Origin: Opitutales bacterium UBA7389 | Lineage (GTDB): Bacteria > Verrucomicrobiota > Verrucomicrobiia > Opitutales > Opitutaceae | Assembly: GCA_002474325.1 (NCBI GenBank) | Contig: DKNL01000190.1 | Coordinates: forward strand, 1-5,490 | DNA length: 5,490 nt | Direction: 5' to 3' | Shown here: positions 1-5,490 of the stretch, piece after piece | Layout of the letters: each line of letters opens with the position of its first letter | Numbering within the stretch: position 1 is the stretch's first letter | Translations under genes and position numbers: made by a program | Notes under the pieces: generated by a model | Database searches by the model: none | The model's input: only the letters and a program-made list of their open reading frames with translations | Told to the model about the DNA's origin: nothing

Positions 1-232
1 TAGTTCAAGGGGGCCCAGCCAAAGGCACGTTAACCCTGGATGATCAATATGTACCTTTGAATTGGATACCCTATTTCCTCTAATACCAGAACCCTCCGGA
101 TATTCGATTGGACCTTCAAAATCCTTGGACTCTCTCGCAGCTAACCATTTAGTAAATAATCTAAAACCTGTAAGTTTTTTGCAGGAAAGCGGGAGAAAAA
201 TTTTATATCCGTCTTATAACCAGTGTTTTAAA
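1..232. other. A+T-rich flank with no assignable gene; two open frames at the left edge
   Basis: No gene here can be named. Two frames are open at the left edge. On the plus strand, the frame beginning at position 3 runs 26 codons to a TAA at 81-83 and ends in residues LNWIPYFL; this could be the C-terminus of a gene lying to the left. On the minus strand, a frame is open from 213 down to position 1 (71 codons, after a TAA at 216-214), but it contains no ATG, GTG or TTG codon, so it would need an unusual start or be a gene remnant. The two cannot both be coding over 1-83. Neither resembles a family I recognise. The part from about 131 to 232 is clearly richer in A+T than the nuo genes. No strong terminator was seen for the neighbouring tRNA or for a plus-strand gene. 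Confidence 0.3.
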
Positions 233-322
233 TGGCGGAGAGAGCGGGATTCGAACCCGCGGTACAGTTTCCTGCACACACGCTTTCCAAGCGTGCTCTT
301 TAAACCACTCAGACATCTCTCC
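233..322 (-). tRNA. tRNA-Ser (anticodon GGA), CCA encoded
   Basis: This is a class II tRNA that decodes the serine codons UCC and UCU. Read on the minus strand, the acceptor stem GGAGAGA (322-316) pairs with TCTCTCC (243-237), followed by discriminator G at 236 and an encoded CCA at 235-233. The anticodon stem CACGC/GCGTG encloses the 7-base loop TTGGAAA, placing anticodon GGA at 288-286. The long variable arm typical of tRNA-Ser is present as a 6-bp stem, GTGCAG/CTGTAC, with a GAAA loop. The T arm is GCGGG-TTCGAAT-CCCGC. All stems pair well, so the gene looks functional. It is transcribed away from the nuo operon. Without the CCA the mature body is 236-322. Confidence 0.97.
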
Positions 323-363
323 GATAGTCCAGGTTGGGAGGCTGAGACGAATGGGGAAAATCC

Positions 364-383
364 GATTTCGCGCAAACGAAATC
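364..383. repeat. 7-bp inverted repeat in the tRNA-nuo intergenic region
   Basis: GATTTCG (364-370) and CGAAATC (377-383) are perfect inverted repeats separated by six bases (CGCAAA). The hexamer GATTTC recurs at 426-431. The element lies between the divergent tRNA-Ser and nuoB genes, where a regulator-binding site or a leader hairpin would be expected. It is not followed by a T-run on the plus strand, which argues against an intrinsic terminator. Function is unknown; a chance palindrome is possible. Confidence 0.4.
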
Positions 384-409
384 TCATTCTTTCTTGTTAG
401 GCTGTTCAA
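381..409 (-). promoter_or_regulatory. possible weak promoter for tRNA-Ser
   Basis: On the minus strand, TTGAAC (409-404) resembles a -35 box and lies 17 bases from TGAGAT (386-381), a poor -10 match. Transcription would begin near 374, leaving a leader of about 50 bases before the tRNA. The spacing is right but the -10 shares only three bases with TATAAT, so this may be chance. The -10 overlaps the right arm of the inverted repeat at 364-383. Confidence 0.2.
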
Positions 410-496
410 GGCCTGCTCGCCGAACGATTTCTTCAAAATCCCGCTTGCATGTTGGATACCCCCCTTTACGTTCCATCGTTCGTAGTTTGCATAGTT

Positions 497-1009
497 GTGG
501 TCTCTTCCAATCAAGAAATAGGATATAACAGCAAAGTCGAGGGCGGGGTCGTCGTTTCCAAGGCGGATGCCGTGATAAACTGGATCCGTACCCACTCGCT
601 CTGGCCCATGCCCATGGGGTTGGCCTGTTGCGCGATAGAGCTCATGGCAGTCGGAGCCTCACGTTTCGATATTTCCCGATTTGGGGCGGAAGTGATGCGA
701 TTCTCGCCTCGCCAGTCGGACGTCATGATCGTGGCAGGCACGGTCACCTACAAGATGGCCCCGGCTTTACGTCGTATCTACGACCAAATGGCCGATCCTA
801 AGTGGGTGATTGCAATGGGTGCTTGTGCGTCATCAGGCGGTATGTACCGATCTTATGCAACGCTACAAGGAGTGGATCGAATTGTTCCGGTAGATGTTTA
901 TGTAAGCGGATGCCCGCCGCGGCCAGAAGCGCTGCTGGACGCCTTGATGAAACTGCAAGACAAGGTTGGTCGAGAGCATTCTGCTAAAAACCTGACCCGG
1001 AGCGAATAA
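497..1009 (+). CDS. nuoB: NADH-quinone oxidoreductase subunit B (NuoB)
   Basis: NuoB is the peripheral-arm subunit of complex I that carries cluster N2, the last iron-sulfur cluster before quinone. From a GTG start the product has 170 residues. The four N2 ligands are visible: the tandem pair C44-C45 in GLACCAIELMA, C110 in MGACASSGGMY and C139 in VSGCPPRPEALLDALM. The RFSPRQSD and GTVTYKM segments are also family hallmarks. The start is uncertain. An in-frame ATG at 449 would give 186 residues, but its extra stretch (LDTPLYVPSFVVCIVV) looks unlike a NuoB N-terminus. Recognisable similarity begins at about GYNSKVEGGVV, right after an ATA codon at 518-520. No Shine-Dalgarno site precedes any candidate. 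It is first in the operon, with nuoC 11 bases downstream. Function is very secure; only the 5' end is in doubt. Confidence 0.96.
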   Translation: MVSSNQEIGYNSKVEGGVVVSKADAVINWIRTHSLWPMPMGLACCAIELMAVGASRFDISRFGAEVMRFSPRQSDVMIVAGTVTYKMAPALRRIYDQMADPKWVIAMGACASSGGMYRSYATLQGVDRIVPVDVYVSGCPPRPEALLDALMKLQDKVGREHSAKNLTRSE

Positions 1010-1020
1010 AGCCCACTCCT

Positions 1021-1638
1021 ATGTTAGCTCACGATCTCAAATCAGCTCTCCAAGAAGTTTGTCCTCAGCTCCAGGAAAGGGAAACGTTGGACTGGCCAGC
1101 GTTTAACTGTCCGATTGCTTCGCTCTTCGTGGTCGTCAAGACACTGCGTGACAACCACGATTTTGATGGACTGATGGATGCGACGGCGATCGACAACGGA
1201 ACGGAAGCGTCACCCAGATTTACGGTCGTCTACCACCTGTTCTCGTCCAAGAATCATAACTATCTCCGGATTGCGGCCGACTGTCATGACGATGAATCCC
1301 CGTCGGCTCCGACCTTGTGCCCTCTGTTCAAGAGCGCCAACTGGATGGAGCGGGAGACCTACGATCTTTTCGGGATTCGCTATGAAGACCACCCGGATCT
1401 TCGACGCATTCTCATGTGGGATGAATATCCCTACCATCCGCTTCGTAAGGAGTTTCCACTGGCAGGCTTTGAAGAAGAACTTTGGGACTCGGAAATAGCC
1501 GCGGAAACCGGAACTAAAGTGAAGCCCGCACCCATGGCGGGCGGACCCTTCGTCGCTCGCCAATCCACTTTTGAAGGAGACCGCGAGCCGATAGCGAAGG
1601 ACGAAAGCTGGAACGAGGCTAACGAGAAGCCGGAATAG
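1021..1638 (+). CDS. nuoC: NADH-quinone oxidoreductase subunit C (NuoC)
   Basis: NuoC is the 30-kDa-type peripheral subunit of complex I. It binds no cofactor and sits against NuoD in the connecting module. The 205-residue product shows the family signature in order: ERETYDLFGI (residues 110-119), then HPDLRRILM (124-132) and HPLRKEFPL (139-147). It is a separate protein, unlike the fused NuoCD of Escherichia coli. After the signature comes a charged, probably flexible tail of about 55 residues (150-205), including PMAGGPFVARQ, which may dock onto neighbouring subunits; that role is a guess. The ATG at 1021 lies 11 bases after the nuoB stop. The only purine-rich GGAG upstream (999-1002) is about 18 bases away, too far for a normal ribosome site. 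The assignment is firm from motif and position between nuoB and nuoD. Confidence 0.97.
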   Translation: MLAHDLKSALQEVCPQLQERETLDWPAFNCPIASLFVVVKTLRDNHDFDGLMDATAIDNGTEASPRFTVVYHLFSSKNHNYLRIAADCHDDESPSAPTLCPLFKSANWMERETYDLFGIRYEDHPDLRRILMWDEYPYHPLRKEFPLAGFEEELWDSEIAAETGTKVKPAPMAGGPFVARQSTFEGDREPIAKDESWNEANEKPE

Positions 1639-1668
1639 CAGAATCCGATAGAATTTAACCAAACCAAG

Positions 1669-1684
1669 ACCCTCCCTTTCCTCC
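1669..1684 (+). other. pyrimidine tract abutting the nuoD start codon
   Basis: Fifteen consecutive pyrimidines (1670-1684) directly precede the nuoD ATG and contain CCTCC twice (1671-1675 and 1680-1684). CCTCC is the same sequence as the anti-Shine-Dalgarno core of 16S rRNA, so it cannot serve as a ribosome-binding site by the standard pairing. It lies in the 46-base nuoC-nuoD gap, the longest gap among these genes. Any role in controlling nuoD translation is speculation. Confidence 0.5.
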
Positions 1685-2926
1685 ATGCCAACCGATAAGG
1701 CAGAATACACCGCACCCGATTCCGGTGCCAAGACCGCTGCGGCAGCTCAAAAATTCGAGACAGAGCATTTGGAGATGTCGATGGGCCCGTCTCACCCATC
1801 TACCCACGGCGTGCTTCGACTGAATTTAGAGCTCGATGGGGAAATCGTAAAGATGTGCGACCCCGTTTTGGGGTATTTGCATCGTGGCGATGAGAAGATT
1901 GCCGAGAATATGACCTACAACCAGTTTGTGCCTTATACGGACCGGTTGGATTATCTCGCTCCATTGGCCAACAACGCGGCCTATGCAATGGCGGTCGAGA
2001 AATTAGCGAATCTCGAAGTTCCGGAACGCTGCCAGGCTATACGTGTGCTCACGACTGAACTCGCTCGAATATCAGCTCATTTGCTCGGACTGGGAGCATA
2101 CTCAATGGACGTGGGTGCCCTTACTGTGTTCATGATCACCTTTACTGAGCGCGAGAAACTATATAAGCTTTTCGAAGATTTGACGGGTGCTCGTTTCACG
2201 ACAAGCTATACGCGGATCGGGGGAGTGACAAGGGATATGCCTGATGGCTGGATGGACCGAGTTTTGACGTTCTGCGAAGAGTTTCTCCCTCTCCTAGATG
2301 ATGTCGAGGCCTTGCTCGCTCGTAATCGTATTTGGTTTGACCGTACAGCTGACGTTGGAGTGATCTCCAAAGAGGATGCGGTTTCTTATGGATTGACTGG
2401 CCCCAACCTTCGGGGATCTGGCGTGGATGTGGATTTGCGCCGCGACGCTCCCTACAGTGGTTACGAGAACTACGAGTTTGAAGTCCCTTTGGGCGAGAAA
2501 GGCGATTGCTATGACCGTTATGCGGTACGGATGGAGGAAATGAGGCAAAGCGTTCGCATCGTTCGTCAGGCGATCGATAAGATGCCAGAAGGCCCCTTCT
2601 ACGCTGAAGAAGCGACGAAGATATTTGCTCCAAATAAGGGGAAGATCCTAACTTCGATGGAGGAGTTAATCCAGAATTTCATGATTACTACCGAAGGCCC
2701 GGACATGCCGGCGGGGGAGGTTTACTTCGAGGCGGAAAATCCGAAGGGGGCTTTAGGATTCTACATCGTATCCAAAGGGGGCGGGGTGCCCTATCGATTG
2801 AAAATTCGCGGGCCCTCTTTCAACAACCTTTCCATTCTTGAAAAAGTGTGTGTCGGAGGAATGGTCTCTGACATACCGGCCATTCTGGGAAGCCTGGATT
2901 TTGTGATGGGCGAATGCGATCGCTAA
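1685..2926 (+). CDS. nuoD: NADH-quinone oxidoreductase subunit D (NuoD)
   Basis: NuoD is the 49-kDa-type subunit, related to the large subunit of NiFe hydrogenases, that forms much of the quinone-binding pocket next to cluster N2. The product is 413 residues, normal for the family. Near the N-terminus it has MGPSHPSTHGVLR (33-45), in which H41 corresponds to the quinone-site histidine 38 of Thermus Nqo4. It also has GYLHRGDEKIAE (63-74) and YTDRLDYLAP, in which Y90 corresponds to the quinone-site tyrosine 87. The middle contains TSYTRIGGV, LTGPNLRGSGV and PYSGYENYEFEVPLGEKGD. The C-terminus is LDFVMGECDR, close to the usual GEVDR or GDVDR ending, so the protein is complete. The residues up to about 25 are rich in Ala, Lys and Thr and probably disordered. 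The correspondences are from memory of Thermus numbering. nuoE begins 16 bases later. Confidence 0.98.
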   Translation: MPTDKAEYTAPDSGAKTAAAAQKFETEHLEMSMGPSHPSTHGVLRLNLELDGEIVKMCDPVLGYLHRGDEKIAENMTYNQFVPYTDRLDYLAPLANNAAYAMAVEKLANLEVPERCQAIRVLTTELARISAHLLGLGAYSMDVGALTVFMITFTEREKLYKLFEDLTGARFTTSYTRIGGVTRDMPDGWMDRVLTFCEEFLPLLDDVEALLARNRIWFDRTADVGVISKEDAVSYGLTGPNLRGSGVDVDLRRDAPYSGYENYEFEVPLGEKGDCYDRYAVRMEEMRQSVRIVRQAIDKMPEGPFYAEEATKIFAPNKGKILTSMEELIQNFMITTEGPDMPAGEVYFEAENPKGALGFYIVSKGGGVPYRLKIRGPSFNNLSILEKVCVGGMVSDIPAILGSLDFVMGECDR

Positions 2927-2942
2927 ATTTGCAGTTACATAG

Positions 2943-3428
2943 ATGGAACTCAAGCCAGAGACTCTAGCAGAAATCGAAGAAGCTATTCCGAAGTATCCGG
3001 AAAAGCAGAGCGCGGTGATGCCGCTACTGCACGCTATTCAAAAGGATCAAGGTCTTCTGACGAATGAAACGGCTGAATGGGTGGCGGGAAAGCTGGGAAT
3101 GGAAGCAATCCAGGTCCTCGCCGTGATTACCTTCTACCCTTTCTTCCGTCAGCACAGGATTGGAAAGCGGCATATCCGCGTTTGCAGAACCCTTTCTTGC
3201 GCAATGGCGGGAGGCGCCAAGGTTTGCGACAAGATGCTTTCGGAATTCGATACCGATTTAAATGAGATATCTCCGGATGGTGAGGTGACTGTGGAGTTTG
3301 CCGAGTGTTTGGCGAGCTGCGGGTCAGCTCCCGTTATGCTAGTGGATGACGAGCTTCATGAAAATCTAGATGAGGAAAAGACCAAGGCCATTTGCGATCA
3401 AATTAAGTCGGAGGCGGTCCAAGCGTAA
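2943..3428 (+). CDS. nuoE: NADH-quinone oxidoreductase subunit E (NuoE)
   Basis: NuoE is the 24-kDa-type subunit of the NADH-oxidising module. It holds the binuclear cluster N1a, which accepts an electron from FMN in NuoF off the main chain. The 161-residue product has a helical N-terminal part (about 1-72, ending near ITFYPFF) and a thioredoxin-like C-terminal part. The four cluster ligands are present with family spacing: C81 and C86 in CRTLSCA, then C122 and C126 in ECLASCGSAP. Length and order are typical. The ATG at 2943 follows the nuoD stop by 16 bases, and nuoF begins five bases after its stop, so the pair is tightly linked. No Shine-Dalgarno sequence is visible upstream. The related hydrogenase or formate dehydrogenase gamma subunits share this fold, but the surrounding nuo genes settle the assignment. 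Confidence 0.97.
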   Translation: MELKPETLAEIEEAIPKYPEKQSAVMPLLHAIQKDQGLLTNETAEWVAGKLGMEAIQVLAVITFYPFFRQHRIGKRHIRVCRTLSCAMAGGAKVCDKMLSEFDTDLNEISPDGEVTVEFAECLASCGSAPVMLVDDELHENLDEEKTKAICDQIKSEAVQA

Positions 3429-3433
3429 TTAAG

Positions 3434-4798
3434 ATGGCGATACATCCTAGAGAGCAGAGAATTATTCTCAAGTACGCGGATGAGCCCGGCTACACGCCGG
3501 ACATCGATTGCTACATGAGGCACGGGGGCTATGAGATGCTCAAAAAGACCGTGGGCATGGACAAGCAGACGATTTGCGACGAGGTAAAAAATTCCCAGTT
3601 GCGTGGCCGTGGAGGAGCCGGATTCCCGGCCGGCGTCAAATGGAGCTTTGTTGATCGCAAATCGGGTAAGCCGGTGTACATGGTCTGCAATTGCGACGAA
3701 TCCGAGCCGGGAACTTTCAAGGATCGGCAGATCGTCCATAAGGATCCGCATCAGCTGATCGAAGGTATTATGATTTCCTGTTTCGCGACGGATTGTGCGA
3801 AGGCCTTTATTTATATCCGCGAAGAAATGCCCAAAGGGGCGAAGATCCTGGAACAGGCGATCAAAGAAGCCAAGGAGAAGAATTTCGTCGGGGACGACAT
3901 ACTGGGATCTGGATACAGCTGCGATATCGTCGTCCACCGGGGAGCGGCTGCCTACATTTGCGGTGAAGAAACAGGACTGATTGAATCACTGGAAGGCAAG
4001 CGGGCTAATCCGCGGATCAAGCCACCGTACTTTCCGGCCGCTCTCGGGCTCTACATGTGCCCGACGATCGTGAACAATGTGGAGACGCTCTGCAACGTTA
4101 AGCATATCCTGGAAATGGGAGCGGAGGAGTATGCTAAAATTGGCCGTCCCAATAATACGGGTACACGTATTTGGTGTGTTTCTGGTGGTGTTAAGCGTCC
4201 TGGCTATTACGAAGTTGCGGGAATTACTTTGGGAGAACTGGTCTACGATATTTGTGGGGGACCAAAAGAAGGAAGGACTGTCAAAGCTATCATTCCTGGC
4301 GGTTCGTCGATGAAGATCCTGAAAAACGGGGAGCGCTTCAGGGGCAAGGATCGCGATGGCAATGAGTACGATTGGGGAATCGAAGATATCCCTCTTGACT
4401 ACGATGGAATCGCCGCTGCGGGCTCCATGTCGGGGTCAGGCGGCATGATGGTTCTCGATGATTCCGTTGAGATCCCGGTGGCGTTAGCGAATTTGATGGC
4501 CTTTTATTCCCACGAAAGTTGCGGGCAATGCACGCCTTGCCGCGAAGGGTCGCTGTGGCTAAAGAAGATCACTACGCGGATGGTTCATGGCGAAGCCCGC
4601 CCAGAAGACGTGGATCTGTTAAGATCGGTGGCCGACCAAATCGAGGGGAGGACAATCTGTGCCTTTGGTTTTGCCGTCGCCTGGCCGGTGCAAAGCTATT
4701 TGGACAAATTCGAGGAGGAATTTAGAGATCTCGCTCAAAGGCATAGCCACTTGGGGGGAGATCGAACGGCGGCGAAAGAACTCGCCTGCAATCACTGA
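3434..4798 (+). CDS. nuoF: NADH-quinone oxidoreductase subunit F (NuoF), NADH- and FMN-binding
   Basis: NuoF is the 51-kDa-type subunit where NADH is oxidised: it binds NADH and FMN and passes electrons to its own 4Fe-4S cluster N3. The 454-residue product shows the glycine-rich GRGGAGFPAG (58-67), CNCDESEPGTFKDR (85-98) and GEETGLIESLEGKR (177-190), which together line the FMN and NADH pocket. A soluble-ligand-binding-type domain follows (about 245-300). The N3 ligands are C363, C366 and C369 in ESCGQCTPCREG, plus C409 in RTICAFG. Two departures stand out. About 15 extra residues lie near 299-316, between the conserved IIPGGSS and LDYDGI segments. Residue 413 is Phe where many homologues have Asp or Glu (GDAAAW-like). 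All ligands are intact, so activity is expected. The start lies five bases after nuoE; a GGAGG at 3410-3414 is 19 bases away, too distant to act normally. Confidence 0.98.
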   Translation: MAIHPREQRIILKYADEPGYTPDIDCYMRHGGYEMLKKTVGMDKQTICDEVKNSQLRGRGGAGFPAGVKWSFVDRKSGKPVYMVCNCDESEPGTFKDRQIVHKDPHQLIEGIMISCFATDCAKAFIYIREEMPKGAKILEQAIKEAKEKNFVGDDILGSGYSCDIVVHRGAAAYICGEETGLIESLEGKRANPRIKPPYFPAALGLYMCPTIVNNVETLCNVKHILEMGAEEYAKIGRPNNTGTRIWCVSGGVKRPGYYEVAGITLGELVYDICGGPKEGRTVKAIIPGGSSMKILKNGERFRGKDRDGNEYDWGIEDIPLDYDGIAAAGSMSGSGGMMVLDDSVEIPVALANLMAFYSHESCGQCTPCREGSLWLKKITTRMVHGEARPEDVDLLRSVADQIEGRTICAFGFAVAWPVQSYLDKFEEEFRDLAQRHSHLGGDRTAAKELACNH

Positions 4799-4839
4799 TA
4801 AAGCGAATGGATTTTCGGGAAACGCGATAGGCGCCTCTA

Positions 4840-5490
4840 ATGGAAGATAAGGACAATTTAGTTACAGTTAACATCGATGGGTATGACCTGCAGGTGCCAG
4901 CGGGTACTAACATGGTCGACGCTGCCGCGATGCTCCGGAAGGAGATTCCACACTATTGCTATCACCCCAAACTTTCGATCGCGGGGAACTGCCGCATGTG
5001 TTTGGTCGAATTGGGAATGCCAGGACGTAATCGAGCGACAGGCGAGCCCATGCTCAACGAGGACGGTTCCCCGAAGATTATGTGGATGCCTGGCCCGGCA
5101 ATCGCCTGTGGTACAAAAGCGGCTCCCGGCATGCATATTAAAACGGATTCGCCCAAAGCTTTGGAGTCGCGAGAGGCGATCACGGAATTCCTGCTGATTA
5201 ACCATCCGCTAGACTGTCCGATTTGCGACCAAGCAGGTGAATGCACCTTGCAGGAATTCTCGTCCAAGCATGGCCGAGGGCATAGCCGGTTTATCGAAGA
5301 AAAAAATGTTAAGCCGAAGCGCACCCGCTTGGGCCCTAGGGTGACTTTGGATGATGAACGCTGCGTGCTCTGTTCACGATGCATCCGTTTTTGCGACGAG
5401 ATTGCTAACGATAGCGTCCTGGGATTCACAGACCGAGGCAGTTATTCGACGCTTACATGCTTCCCAGGAAAGGAGCTAGCCAACAATTAT
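4840..5490 (+). CDS. nuoG: NADH-quinone oxidoreductase subunit G (NuoG), N-terminal part, cut by window edge
   Basis: NuoG is the large 75-kDa-type subunit carrying the chain of iron-sulfur clusters between NuoF and NuoB. The first 217 residues are visible and the frame is open at the right edge. The N-terminal ferredoxin-type domain has the N1b ligands C40, C51 and C54 (in GNCRMCLVE) and C90 (in IACGTK). The N5 site follows in NHPLDCPICDQAGEC, with H122, C126, C129 and C135. Three N4 ligands, C175, C178 and C181, lie in CVLCSRCIRFC; the fourth should lie just past the edge, as should the molybdopterin-oxidoreductase-like domain. The 35 residues between C54 and C90 match the long Thermus form rather than the short E. 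coli form, as I recall them. The start is well fixed: an in-frame TAG at 4828-4830 precedes this first ATG. Only AGG at 4829-4831 hints at a ribosome site. Confidence 0.97.
   Translation, partial: MEDKDNLVTVNIDGYDLQVPAGTNMVDAAAMLRKEIPHYCYHPKLSIAGNCRMCLVELGMPGRNRATGEPMLNEDGSPKIMWMPGPAIACGTKAAPGMHIKTDSPKALESREAITEFLLINHPLDCPICDQAGECTLQEFSSKHGRGHSRFIEEKNVKPKRTRLGPRVTLDDERCVLCSRCIRFCDEIANDSVLGFTDRGSYSTLTCFPGKELANNY

Larger units (their letters stand above)
323..496. other. divergent intergenic region between tRNA-Ser and nuoB
   Basis: This stretch of 174 bases must hold the promoter of the nuo operon and probably that of tRNA-Ser. I find no convincing -35/-10 pair on the plus strand: TTGTTA at 394-399 has no matching -10 box at the right distance. 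The notable structure is the inverted repeat at 364-383. Part of it (449-496) is translatable in frame with nuoB, so its right border depends on the true nuoB start. No riboswitch or small RNA was recognised. Confidence 0.45.

Noticed and set aside
196..222. Possible terminator after tRNA-Ser (minus strand TTATA/TATAA hairpin then T-run)
   Set aside because: The stem is five A-T pairs only, too weak to call an intrinsic terminator.
62..400. Plus-strand open frame of 112 codons across the tRNA
   Set aside because: Its ERDSNPRYS-type stretch is the antisense translation of the tRNA-Ser gene, a well-known source of false proteins.
203..595. Minus-strand open frame of 130 codons across the tRNA and the nuoB start
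   Set aside because: Its MSEWFKEHAWK and VRIPLSPP stretches are the sense translation of tRNA-Ser, and it overlaps nuoB; it is a spurious frame.
1210..1731. Minus-strand open frame of 173 codons opposite nuoC
   Set aside because: It lies antisense to a clearly conserved gene and crosses into nuoD; no recognisable motif supports it.
3398..3937. Minus-strand open frame of 179 codons opposite nuoF
   Set aside because: It is antisense to the conserved FMN and NADH-binding region of nuoF; no independent evidence of coding.
4985..5112. Long spacing between the third and fourth N1b ligands of NuoG
   Set aside because: The spacing matches, as I recall, the Thermus Nqo3 form, so it is a known variant and not an anomaly.
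4877..5429. Open frames on both strands within nuoG
   Set aside because: The frame starting at 4840 encodes all expected nuoG cluster ligands, so the others are shadows.
1..5490. A hidden undescribed system, CRISPR array or insertion sequence
   Set aside because: About nine-tenths of the window is conserved complex I genes; no repeat arrays, transposase motifs or terminal inverted repeats were seen.

Overview
This window holds the start of a respiratory complex I (NADH:quinone oxidoreductase) operon, read left to right. Five genes are complete and a sixth runs off the right edge: nuoB, nuoC, nuoD, nuoE, nuoF and the N-terminal third of nuoG. A tRNA-Ser(GGA) gene on the opposite strand lies just upstream, with its 3' CCA encoded. 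All identifications rest on reading conserved motifs; no database search was possible.

The organism is a bacterium of moderate G+C content. The NuoB N-terminus, the separate NuoC and NuoD (not a fused NuoCD), the extended NuoG N1b region and the inserted loop in NuoF suggest Verrucomicrobiota, perhaps the Opitutia class. That placement is an inference from remembered family sequences and is only moderately secure.

Layout: positions 1-232 are A+T-rich, with no gene that can be named and two uncertain open reading frames reaching the left edge. Positions 233-322 carry tRNA-Ser(GGA) on the minus strand. Positions 323-496 form a divergent intergenic region with a perfect 7-bp inverted repeat. 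From about 497 to 5490 runs the nuo operon, with gaps of 11, 46, 16, 5 and 41 bases. No terminator or promoter is evident inside it.

The genes work together as follows. NuoE, NuoF and NuoG form the NADH-oxidising module: FMN and the N3 cluster in NuoF, N1a in NuoE, and N1b, N5 and N4 in the visible part of NuoG. NuoB, NuoC and NuoD form the connecting module that passes electrons through cluster N2 to quinone. All cluster ligands expected in the visible parts are present, so the enzyme looks functional and NADH-dependent. The membrane subunits should follow to the right. nuoA, usually first in such operons, is not at the head of this one.

No previously undescribed system is apparent. The points worth a second look are modest: the missing nuoA, an unclear nuoB start, the general absence of Shine-Dalgarno sites, a pyrimidine tract before nuoD, the inverted repeat, and two local departures in NuoF.
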